A program made the translations under genes and the position numbers. Under the pieces are notes generated by a model, which saw only the letters and a program-made list of their open reading frames with translations, ran no database searches and was not told where the DNA came from. DNA of 64,000 bases from CAYUYV01 sp964561475 (GTDB lineage: Bacteria > Pseudomonadota > Alphaproteobacteria > JAJFIK01), in contig CAZLPU010000004.1 in the NCBI GenBank assembly GCA_964561475.1, positions 37,603 through 101,602 on the forward strand. Direction: 5' to 3'. Positions 16,864 to 24,445 of this stretch are shown here, in pieces. Position 1 is the stretch's first letter, and each line of letters opens with the position of its first letter.

Positions 16864-17499
16864 TTACAGACCGAGGTCGATGGAGCCGTCTTCCTGCTCC
16901 ACCGGCGCTCCGGCGGTCACACCGGTGAATTTGGTCTTGCCCATGCTCACCCAGCGGCCCTGAATGTCCCGGCTTTCCGAGAGTTCGAAGGCATAGATCC
17001 GCCCGCCTGATTCGATGTTCATGCCCAGGGTGTTGACCTTCATGCCGCCGATGCGCAGCCCGGAGACCATTTTCGCCTGAGCGAATTGTGCATTGGCCGG
17101 GTCAAAGCCGCTGTCCATGGCCGCCTGCCGGGCCTGCTTGAGGGAGGTGAGCACCTCGTTGAGATCGGCGGGCATGGTGGTGTCCAGCATCTCGATGGCG
17201 GCCTTGGCATTGGCCGGGCCCTGATGGTTCAGGATGAACGACTTCATCATGTCCTGGTTCGGAAAGACCACCGCGGCCATGGCGGCGTCCTCACCGGAGA
17301 TGAACGCTTCCGCGAGGGCTTCCACATAAGCCTCGTAAGTGGACACATCCGCCTGGGTCGTTCCCGCAACCGCCACCGGATCGCCGCCCCGTACCGGGCC
17401 GGAGCCACTATCGCCACATCCGGCCAGCAACAACACGGTGAGGAGGGGAGCGACGAGAAGGGGCGCGGAAAGGAATTTGGCGGGCGATCTGGCGGTCAT
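16864..17499 (-). CDS. Putative lipoprotein, unknown function
   Basis: A 211-residue protein with a lipoprotein signal: a hydrophobic stretch (LLVAPLLTVLLLAGC) ending in a lipobox with Cys28 as the expected acylated residue. The mature part begins with a Gly/Ser linker, then an alpha-helical region (EAYVEALAEAFISGEDAAM) and a C-terminal beta-rich part (GLRIGGMKVNTLGMNIESGG). No family is recognised. GGAGA lies 8 bases upstream of the ATG. The triple-repeat exported protein begins about 60 bases downstream in the same direction, so the two likely form an operon acting in the periplasm or at the envelope. Confidence 0.78.
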   Translation of the reverse strand: MTARSPAKFLSAPLLVAPLLTVLLLAGCGDSGSGPVRGGDPVAVAGTTQADVSTYEAYVEALAEAFISGEDAAMAAVVFPNQDMMKSFILNHQGPANAKAAIEMLDTTMPADLNEVLTSLKQARQAAMDSGFDPANAQFAQAKMVSGLRIGGMKVNTLGMNIESGGRIYAFELSESRDIQGRWVSMGKTKFTGVTAGAPVEQEDGSIDLGL

Positions 17500-18003
17500 G
17501 TCCGTATCTCCGGAAAGCGTGTTGAACCGTGCCGATATGCGACTAAAGCGAGAGGTGACCGCATATCGCTCGCGGGACGGTACTCAACGTCTTGCCAATA
17601 GTAAACAAACATTCATTGCATTTCATCCATGGGCGAGATCGTCCCTGTCCCTCATAACGAGTTTTGCGATATTGAGGGGCGAGAACGCACTCATCGCGAT
17701 AGTCCGGCCGGCTGATGCTTCGGGTTCGGGCTTCCATGCCCAAGGAAGCGCACGGATCATGACGCCCTGCCTCGATACTGACCTCCTTGATACTGGGGCT
17801 GTTGCGCACCCAAGACCTGCTCGATCATCCATGGGGATTGTTCCCGGTCGGACCGCTGGTGGCCGGGCGATGCACTATGGTACCGTGAGCCATTGATAAG
17901 CAGCCGAGCGGTGCCGGAGTGATGGCGAATCCTGTCAGTGCGTCCGACGGGTCGCTCAAGGCGAAGGCCGGGTCCTTCAGGACACAACAAGTCTGGTCAG
18001 GCG
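17500..18003. other. Divergent intergenic region without recognisable genes
   Basis: These 504 bases separate the lipoprotein gene and the P-loop ATPase gene. Open frames exist but none has a convincing start site or protein-like composition. It should carry two divergent promoters. I see no strong palindrome, repeat or RNA gene. Confidence 0.45.
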
Positions 18004-19728
18004 ATGGGCAAGAAAGTATTTGCGGCGGAACTGCTGGGGGAAACCGGGGCGCGCTGGCTCAAACAGCCCTCGGACAAGCGCAAGACCCTGCTCGGCCTGC
18101 CCTTTGTCCGGGACATTTTCAAGACCAGGATCTGGTTCACCGAAGGCGTCGACAAGGCCACCGCGGGCAAACAGCTCGAGATCGAGATCAAGCGTCTGAT
18201 CGGTGTGGCTGACGTCAAATATTTCGATGCCCCGAGCACCGTCTCCGATCGGATTTCCTCCTATCTCGGCGATCGCAAGAAATTCAGTAAACTGTCTTTC
18301 GGCAGCGATATCGCCGAGCACGACCAGAACCTGATGGACTATTTCATCACCACCGATGTCTACAAAAAGGTCGAGGACCGGCGCAAGAGCATCATCGTCG
18401 GCCCCAAGGGCAGCGGCAAGAGCGCCATTCTGCGGGCCGTCCAGCATCATTGGTCATCGGAATATATTCTGTCCATCACGCCGGAAGTCTTTTCCAAGGC
18501 CCTCATCACCCACTCGACCGACCGGGTGGGGCTGGGGGAAATCGAGGAAGAGGACTTCATGGTGACCTGGATTTATTCCATCATGACGGAGATCTTCAAG
18601 ATCGTCTGTGCCAACCCTCGGGGCGTCTCGAACCCGAGAATGCTGCGCCCGATCCGGGATTTCGTCCGGGAGAATACCGGGGCCATCGAGCTTGACCTGT
18701 TCAGCCGGTTTCTGAGCTATCTGCGGGATATCCAGAGTGTCAAGGTGGCCGGCGCGGAAGTCTCCGTCAAAGGCTCAAAGCTCAAGGAACTCTATGCCCT
18801 GGAGACGATCTATGCGCTCCTGCCCACTCTGCGTGATCAGCTTAAGGATGAAATCATCATTCTGATCGACGAGCTGGATCAGGGCTGGGACAATTCGGAG
18901 GAAGCAAACGCCCTTCTCATCGGCCTGCTCCAGGCCGCGATCCGCCTTCGGGCTCTCGATACGAAGATCCATGTCATCATTTTCATCCGCTCAGAGATGT
19001 TTGATATCATGAAGGGCGCGATTTCCCAGCTCGACAAGCTCCGCTCGGAAATCATTCACATCCACTGGTTCACCAACGAGTTCCGCAATGTGGTCTCGAA
19101 GCGGATCGCCCATGCCCTCAACCTGCCTGATACGGACATTTCCAAGGTCGATGCCTCCATCGCCGACGAGATCTTCGAAGGCAGTTTTCAAGGGGACAAT
19201 CTGTTCTATTACGTGATCAGCCGGACCACGCGGCGTCCCCGGGAAGTCCTGCAATTCATCCGCCTTGCTCATGAAAACGCGGTGGACCGGGATGCGGGGC
19301 GGATCGGCGTCGAGGACATTTCCGAGGCCGAGCGGACCTTCTCCCAGTGGAAGGTGGAACATCTGGCATCGGAGTATCTGCACATCTACCCGAAAATCGG
19401 GAAGCTGATTGATTATTTCATCGGGTTCGGGCCGGTGCTGAGCCGGTCGGATATCCTCGGCATTTTCGAAGAGTTCGAGCGGGACAACGAAGCGATCACC
19501 AAACGCTGGTGGCCCAATCCGGACGACCGGGACCCGGTCGAGCTTTTGTTCAAGATCGACTTCATCGGTTCGGAAACGTTCGAGAAAACCGCCAGTGAGG
19601 CAGGTATGCTGGACAGCTACCGGTTTTCCTACGACCGCAGGGACTCCAGCGCCCGCCGGGCCCGCAGCTACATCATCCATCCGGTGTTCTGGAACTATCT
19701 CGAACTGGCGGCGGGCTCCAAGGCCTAG
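18004..19728 (+). CDS. P-loop ATPase, Sll1717-like family
   Basis: A 574-residue cytoplasmic NTPase. The segment KLSFGSDIAEHDQNLMDYF just before the Walker A motif (GPKGSGKS, 133-140) and the Walker B IIILIDELD (284-292) fits the family called P-loop ATPase Sll1717. A basic N-terminal region of about 90 residues precedes it. The C-terminal half looks like a helical/winged-helix region (RTTRRPREVLQFIRLAHENA) as in STAND/AAA-type ATPases. Members are sometimes found in defence or mobile islands, but the function is unknown. The gene is alone, with no obvious effector partner. Its stop shares the bases CTAG with the stop of the convergent porin gene. Start at 18004 has only a weak ribosome-binding site. 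Confidence 0.8.
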   Translation: MGKKVFAAELLGETGARWLKQPSDKRKTLLGLPFVRDIFKTRIWFTEGVDKATAGKQLEIEIKRLIGVADVKYFDAPSTVSDRISSYLGDRKKFSKLSFGSDIAEHDQNLMDYFITTDVYKKVEDRRKSIIVGPKGSGKSAILRAVQHHWSSEYILSITPEVFSKALITHSTDRVGLGEIEEEDFMVTWIYSIMTEIFKIVCANPRGVSNPRMLRPIRDFVRENTGAIELDLFSRFLSYLRDIQSVKVAGAEVSVKGSKLKELYALETIYALLPTLRDQLKDEIIILIDELDQGWDNSEEANALLIGLLQAAIRLRALDTKIHVIIFIRSEMFDIMKGAISQLDKLRSEIIHIHWFTNEFRNVVSKRIAHALNLPDTDISKVDASIADEIFEGSFQGDNLFYYVISRTTRRPREVLQFIRLAHENAVDRDAGRIGVEDISEAERTFSQWKVEHLASEYLHIYPKIGKLIDYFIGFGPVLSRSDILGIFEEFERDNEAITKRWWPNPDDRDPVELLFKIDFIGSETFEKTASEAGMLDSYRFSYDRRDSSARRARSYIIHPVFWNYLELAAGSKA

Positions 19729-21005
19729 AGTTTCAGATCCAGCATGAACCACAATTTGCTGCGATCCGTGGGGGAGGTGGGATCGTCCCCGGAGACATAG
19801 CGGGCATAGGCCAGACTCGATGCGACGTGCCGGGAGAATTTCGCCTGGATCCGGGCATCCACTTCCCGGCCGAAATCGGAAGTTCCGTCATCGCTGTCGA
19901 ATTTATGGAGCTTCAGGTTCGCGCGCAGGGCCTTGGCGGGCCCGATGCCCGGCAGGCTGGTGCGGAACCCGAGATGAATGTCCCTCAGACCCTCCGCAGG
20001 CGTCACAACGAAGGCATCCGCCCGGCCGTTGAACTGATGGAGGGTCGCGAGGGGGGTGGAGAAGCCCTGGCGCCCATCTCCGCTCAACACCTCGACGCCG
20101 GTGGAGAATGTGCCCACCACCGTCTGCACATCCCCCTGGCCCTTGGCATAGAACAGGTCCAGGTCGCGGGGATTGTCCGCCGTTTCCTGCTGGAAGGCGT
20201 ACTCCCCGGTCCAGCCCAGCGCCACGCCGCTGCCCACGTCATGCTTGCCCTCGATCCGCCCGCCAATGGTCCGGGTGGAAAGGGCAGGGGCCTCATCCAG
20301 GTCGAGCCAGTGTCCGTAACCGGTGACCTCGATGGTATCGGTCAGGGCCACGGTCGCGTTGGACAGGACATAACCGCCGGTGAACTCCGCCAGGGCGTTA
20401 TCCCGGCCGAAGATCCGGTTCACCCGGTTCCCGGCAACCAGGGTGCTGTTCACTTGTCCGTAGGCGAAGGTACTGTCGATCCGGACCGCATCGAAGGTCT
20501 GATCATCCTGACGGAAACCGTCATCCCCGACAAAGCGCTCATCGCCCAGTTCAATCTTTTGGCGTCCCACGGTCAGTTTGAACCGGGGATCGAGATCGGC
20601 GGTGAGCTGGGCGCGGTTGAGCTCGATATGGTCCGGATCCGCCACGACGGGGCGGTCGAGGCGGCCATTGTCCGTGCTGTTGAATGTGTCAGACCCGGCA
20701 ATGGCCGTTCCGGCGCCTTCCACCAGAACGCTGATGCCGGCCACTTCCGGGGTTTCCACGCTGGCCTGGAGGCGCATGGTGGAGGCGAGGGCGTTCTTGT
20801 CAAAACCGTCCTGATCCACATGCTCGAAACGGTAGCGGGCCTGGGCTTCCAGACTGAAATCGGACAGGAACTCCAGCCGCTCCATGGCAACGGCGTTCCC
20901 GGCCGAGGCCGGAAGACACAAAGCGATTGCCGCAGCCCGAAGGAGGCCGGTCCGCGCTTTGAAAAAAGTGCGGGCGCTCACGCGAAAGCGGGTTCTTGAA
21001 CCCAT
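19725..21005 (-). CDS. Outer-membrane porin-like protein (alginate-export-like barrel)
   Basis: A 426-residue beta-barrel protein. A long basic N-terminus with a hydrophobic core (GLLRAAAIALCLPASAGNAVA) serves as signal peptide. The mature protein has alternating amphipathic strands, beginning FLSDFSLEAQARYRFEHVDQDG, with the GRQKIELGDERFVGDDGFRQDDQTFDAV segment typical of AlgE-like (alginate export family) porins, and ends with a hydrophobic strand KLWFMLDLKL. It probably lets small solutes cross the outer membrane. Start at 21005 chosen over longer upstream frames because AGGA precedes it. It converges with the P-loop ATPase gene, overlapping by 4 bases. Confidence 0.8.
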   Translation of the reverse strand: MGSRTRFRVSARTFFKARTGLLRAAAIALCLPASAGNAVAMERLEFLSDFSLEAQARYRFEHVDQDGFDKNALASTMRLQASVETPEVAGISVLVEGAGTAIAGSDTFNSTDNGRLDRPVVADPDHIELNRAQLTADLDPRFKLTVGRQKIELGDERFVGDDGFRQDDQTFDAVRIDSTFAYGQVNSTLVAGNRVNRIFGRDNALAEFTGGYVLSNATVALTDTIEVTGYGHWLDLDEAPALSTRTIGGRIEGKHDVGSGVALGWTGEYAFQQETADNPRDLDLFYAKGQGDVQTVVGTFSTGVEVLSGDGRQGFSTPLATLHQFNGRADAFVVTPAEGLRDIHLGFRTSLPGIGPAKALRANLKLHKFDSDDGTSDFGREVDARIQAKFSRHVASSLAYARYVSGDDPTSPTDRSKLWFMLDLKL

Positions 21006-21253
21006 GGGATCGGACGTCCTTTCAACCACAACCGGCAGCGCCCTCTCCAGATAACGGGCACCGACTCGCACGCAACGCTTTACCACACGCCCCCATGACA
21101 TTCTTGAATGAGAGGCCCTAAATGATGCCCTCTTAAGGATGCTTGGCATTCCCCCGACGCCTCATACAGAACAAGGGATTGTTCTGGAAAAATATGTCAG
21201 GGCCGTAACACTGTCACGGCCCCGGTATGGAGGCAAACGGGTGAAAGAGGGGG

Positions 21254-21943
21254 CTACTGCGGGCGGGCGCGGCTTGCCATGCTGTGGAGGTAGAGAGAAT
21301 AGGGCAGTGCCGCGTTGTCCGGCTTTGCCATGGTGTAGGTGACGTCGAAGCTGCGGGCGTGGAAACGGCGGTTGCGCAGATTGACCACCCGCCCATCGGT
21401 GGTGACCACGGACCAGGCGGTTTCGATCCACCAATTGTCCCGGGTTTCGAACCCGAAGCCGGTAATGGTTTCCGTGGTGGTCCGCTCCCGTTCCGTCCCC
21501 TGGTTTTCCGAGACGATGATCACCCCGTTTTCATAGCGGGAGACCGAGACATAGGGCACGCCCCCATAGGTGCCGGTGCATCGCAGAGTCAGGGCTTCCG
21601 GAGCGGCGCAGGCAAAGGTGGCATCAACGGTGCTCCAGGTCTGTTCACCGGGGTTGCGTACCTGCCCCTGGGCTGTCCAGGCCCCGGCGCTGGTCTCGAA
21701 GATGGCGGCCATGGCGGCATCGGACGGGGTTTCCGACGGTACCGGTGACCCGGCGGTCTGGCCGGTTCGCATCTCATCCGCGACGGCATTCAATCGGCTT
21801 GTCGTCTGATCCGAGGCTTGCGGTGGCGGAACGGCGCCGATTGTTTCGATGACATCAGGCAGGGGAGACCATGCACTCAAGCCAGCAAATGCGATAATGG
21901 CGGCAAGAACCCTGTGCTGACCGGACATGGCGGCAATCCCCAT
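21254..21943 (-). CDS. Exported protein of unknown function, paralog A
   Basis: A 229-residue protein (224 if the ATG at 21928 is used) with an N-terminal hydrophobic signal (VLAAIIAFAGLSAWSPLP). A linker follows, then a domain beginning AAMAAIFETSAGAWTAQGQV with strands such as LTLRCTGTYGG, YENGVIIVSENQGT and GFGFETRDNWWIETAWSVV. It is clearly related to the next gene upstream (22089-22838): the two share the AIFxTxAGxW start, the LTLRCT strand and the F-x-(S/T)-x-x-NWW motif in the same order. The layout resembles small lipocalin-like beta-barrels (DUF1579-type) but that is a guess. No enzyme motif is seen. Confidence 0.75.
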   Translation of the reverse strand: MGIAAMSGQHRVLAAIIAFAGLSAWSPLPDVIETIGAVPPPQASDQTTSRLNAVADEMRTGQTAGSPVPSETPSDAAMAAIFETSAGAWTAQGQVRNPGEQTWSTVDATFACAAPEALTLRCTGTYGGVPYVSVSRYENGVIIVSENQGTERERTTTETITGFGFETRDNWWIETAWSVVTTDGRVVNLRNRRFHARSFDVTYTMAKPDNAALPYSLYLHSMASRARPQ

Positions 21944-22088
21944 AATGACCCGGATCTTTGGACGGCCCGGGTCGGTGAGTGAACAAGTGAGTCAGCCCAC
22001 AAGCTTCACGGGAAAATGGGGATATCGCAAGGACCATTCCGTGACACTTCCATGACGATCTGACCCGGAAAGCCGCGGCGGCGGGGGC

Positions 22089-22838
22089 CTACTCCGCCCG
22101 GGCTGCCACGGCCTGGAGGTAAACCTCTGGCGGTGCGAGGGAATCCTGAAACTGGCCCGATCCGATGGTGTTGTAGAAGTCGTCGGCAAACGCCCGGCGC
22201 TCGCGCATGGTGAACCGGCGGGATGTCGCACCGCTCCCCGAGCCCAGGGTGACCGTGGCCTCCACATCCATCCACCAGTTCTGGGGGCTGGTGAAGGCGA
22301 AGGTCGTGATGCGCTCCTGGACCACGGTTTCCTCGGCGGTGCCCGGGTTCGAGACCGTCAGCAGGGTGCCGTTGAGAAAGCGGGTCTCCGTGATCGACCG
22401 CTCCCCGCCCACCACCGACGTACACCGCAGGGTCAGACGCACGGGCACCACACACGTGGTCCGGGAGGTCACATCCACCCAGGCCGGAGTGAGGGGGATC
22501 CTGGCCTTGGACCGTCCGTTCCATTCACCGGCCATGGTCTGGAAGATGGCGGCGACGGCGGCCTCGGTGGGCGCGTTTGCGGGCACGGCGGCGGCTTGCG
22601 CTTCTGCGCCGGTCCCAATTGCCGCGGTTTCAGTTGCTGCCGTTTCCGTTGCTGCGGTTTCCGTGAGGCCGCCCGCCTCGTCGCCGTTGGTGTCCGGTTC
22701 CTGAACCGTGTCCTGGCTCACGGGCTCCTCACCGTAAAGGCCGGTGCCGTGATAGGGGCCGGGCAGCGGAGCCCAGGCCGCCAGGGTCAGGACGGCGCCT
22801 GCTGCAGCAGACAGGCGGAGCAGTGGTGAAATGGTCAT
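22089..22838 (-). CDS. Exported protein of unknown function, paralog B
   Basis: A 249-residue protein with a signal peptide (LLRLSAAAGAVLTLAAWAPLP). Residues about 58-75 are a low-complexity run built from TETAA units, encoded by imperfect 15-bp DNA repeats near 22618-22664. The folded domain (AAVAAIFQTMAGEWNGRSKA ... LTLRCTSVVGG ... FAFTSPQNWWMDVEATVTL) parallels paralog A downstream, about 145 bases away in the same direction, so the pair arose by tandem duplication. GGGGAGG upstream of the ATG supports the start. The function is unknown; both are likely periplasmic. Confidence 0.78.
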   Translation of the reverse strand: MTISPLLRLSAAAGAVLTLAAWAPLPGPYHGTGLYGEEPVSQDTVQEPDTNGDEAGGLTETAATETAATETAAIGTGAEAQAAAVPANAPTEAAVAAIFQTMAGEWNGRSKARIPLTPAWVDVTSRTTCVVPVRLTLRCTSVVGGERSITETRFLNGTLLTVSNPGTAEETVVQERITTFAFTSPQNWWMDVEATVTLGSGSGATSRRFTMRERRAFADDFYNTIGSGQFQDSLAPPEVYLQAVAARAE

Positions 22839-22908
22839 GGAAGCCTCCCCGTAAACATGTGGTGGCCGTTAACCTACCATCTTCCGCCCCGATCCACTCA
22901 TCCCGTGA

Positions 22909-23820
22909 TCAGTCCAGAAACCGCAGGAGATCGGCAATCACCGCATCGAACTGGGTCCGAATGAGGGAGACATGGCCTTCACCCTCGAAGATCCGGGGCA
23001 CCGCGTCCGGGCAGCGGGCCGCATAGTGGTGGCAGATGCTCACGGGCACCACTGTGTCGCCGTCCCCATGCCAGAGCCGCACCGGCAGGGTCAGATCATC
23101 AAGCCGGAAGGGCCAGGGCTCGTCATAGATCCGCGCGTCGCTGGCCATGCCCTCGATGGACCGGCCTACGGCTTCCCGCCAGGACTGGAACAAGAACCCC
23201 GCGAAAGCAGGGTCCAGGGCCGCCAGGTCCTTGCTCTGGCGCCGGATGAGCTTTCGCAGCCGCCCGATGGATTTTTCGCCGCTTTCGCTCAGAATGACCC
23301 GCCGGGCAAAGCCAAGCATCACGCTGCGCGCCCGGGGTCGGCGGCCGAGGGAGCGCAGGGCCCTGAGCCTGGTCGAGGACATGCCCTTGGCCTCCGGCGG
23401 CCCCAGGGCGGAGACAAGCACGCAGACCGGGATCCGGTCCTGGAGCGCATGGGCGCAGGCCGCGGCATAGGGTCCTCCGCCGGACAGACCCACCACACCG
23501 AACTGCTCCAGCCCGAGATGATCCGCAAGCTGGGCCACGTCCCGAGGCCAGTCCTCCAGACGCCGGTCTGGTGCCTTGTCCGATTGGCCGTAGCCGGGCC
23601 GGTCCACGGCGATCAGGCGGAGATTGGGGAAATTGAAGAAGCTGGGCTCCAGCCGGCTGCCCGGCCAGCCGTGGAAGTAGAAGGCGGCAGGGCCATGGCT
23701 TGGCCCGTAAATCCGGTAGGCAAGGTGGCGTCCGTCGGCCAGGGTAAGGGTTGGATCGGCAATGACCTGGTCCATATTCCAGTGTTCCGCTTTAGAGATG
23801 GAGCCGCGTGCCCGGGCCAT
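22909..23820 (-). CDS. Alpha/beta hydrolase
   Basis: A 303-residue serine hydrolase. The oxyanion segment FYFHGWPGSRLEP, the nucleophile elbow GLSGGGPYAAA, a later Asp in LPVRLWHGDGDTVVP and the final His in FEGEGHVSLI give the complete catalytic triad. The sequence resembles proline-iminopeptidase or epoxide-hydrolase-like members; the substrate is unknown. Start is uncertain: the ATG at 23820 has GGAGG 11 bases upstream, while the ATG at 23775 (MDQVIADPTL) is closer to where the domain begins. It diverges from sdhE across about 140-190 bases. Confidence 0.85.
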   Translation of the reverse strand: MARARGSISKAEHWNMDQVIADPTLTLADGRHLAYRIYGPSHGPAAFYFHGWPGSRLEPSFFNFPNLRLIAVDRPGYGQSDKAPDRRLEDWPRDVAQLADHLGLEQFGVVGLSGGGPYAAACAHALQDRIPVCVLVSALGPPEAKGMSSTRLRALRSLGRRPRARSVMLGFARRVILSESGEKSIGRLRKLIRRQSKDLAALDPAFAGFLFQSWREAVGRSIEGMASDARIYDEPWPFRLDDLTLPVRLWHGDGDTVVPVSICHHYAARCPDAVPRIFEGEGHVSLIRTQFDAVIADLLRFLD

Positions 23821-23962
23821 AGTGCAGTGTGCCTCCCGCCAGCCGCGCGTCACGCCATAGAGAACTCGCCTGGGTGGCGCGGCAGCGGGTAGCGCGTCCC
23901 GCGCGGCCCGTGTTTTGGCAATATCGGTTCTGTCTCCGGCATTACGAGAGAAAAGGTGCACC

Positions 23963-24304
23963 ATGGACGGATTGGACATCCCGCGGCCCGTTCCCCGGGC
24001 CGACGAAGACCATGAAACCCGGCTCAAGCGGCTCTATTTCCGCTCCTGGCACCGGGGCTTCAAGGAAGCGGATTTCGTCATCGGGTATTTCGCCGATGCC
24101 CATCTTCAGACCCTCACCCCTGAAGAGCTCGACCAGTATGAGGCGCTCATCGGTGTGGAGGACCGGGATTTGTGGGAGTGGATCACGGAAAAGACCCCCA
24201 CGCCGCCGGAACACGATCACGGGGTCATGGATCGGATCAAAAGTTTCCGGCATCTGGCCGGTGTGACCTATGCCACCCAAGGTGACAGTCCTCCCCGGTT
24301 CTGA
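23963..24304 (+). CDS. sdhE: SdhE, succinate dehydrogenase flavinylation factor
   Basis: A 113-residue protein of the SdhE/Sdh5 family, which helps attach FAD covalently to the SdhA subunit of succinate dehydrogenase. The signature RLYFRSWHRGFKEADF contains the RGxxE motif needed for activity, followed by the conserved helix FADAHLQTLTPEELDQYE and a D-x-D-L-x-x-W-I stretch. Bacterial SdhE is usually 85-95 residues; this one has a roughly 20-residue hydrophilic C-terminal extension. AAAAGG precedes the ATG. It lies 141 bases upstream of mfd, the usual alphaproteobacterial neighbour, but recG, the usual other neighbour, is 16 kb away. Confidence 0.93.
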   Translation: MDGLDIPRPVPRADEDHETRLKRLYFRSWHRGFKEADFVIGYFADAHLQTLTPEELDQYEALIGVEDRDLWEWITEKTPTPPEHDHGVMDRIKSFRHLAGVTYATQGDSPPRF

Positions 24305-24445
24305 GGGGCGGTGCCTGCGCATTTTTTGACAATCGATCTTTTCCGGCGGTGCGTTGGGGGGTAAGACCCGCCAACACGCCTCTTTTACTCTGTCCTGTGC
24401 CGCCCCGCCTCCGCCGAGGGCACACCGAGAACAATCGGATTTCCC

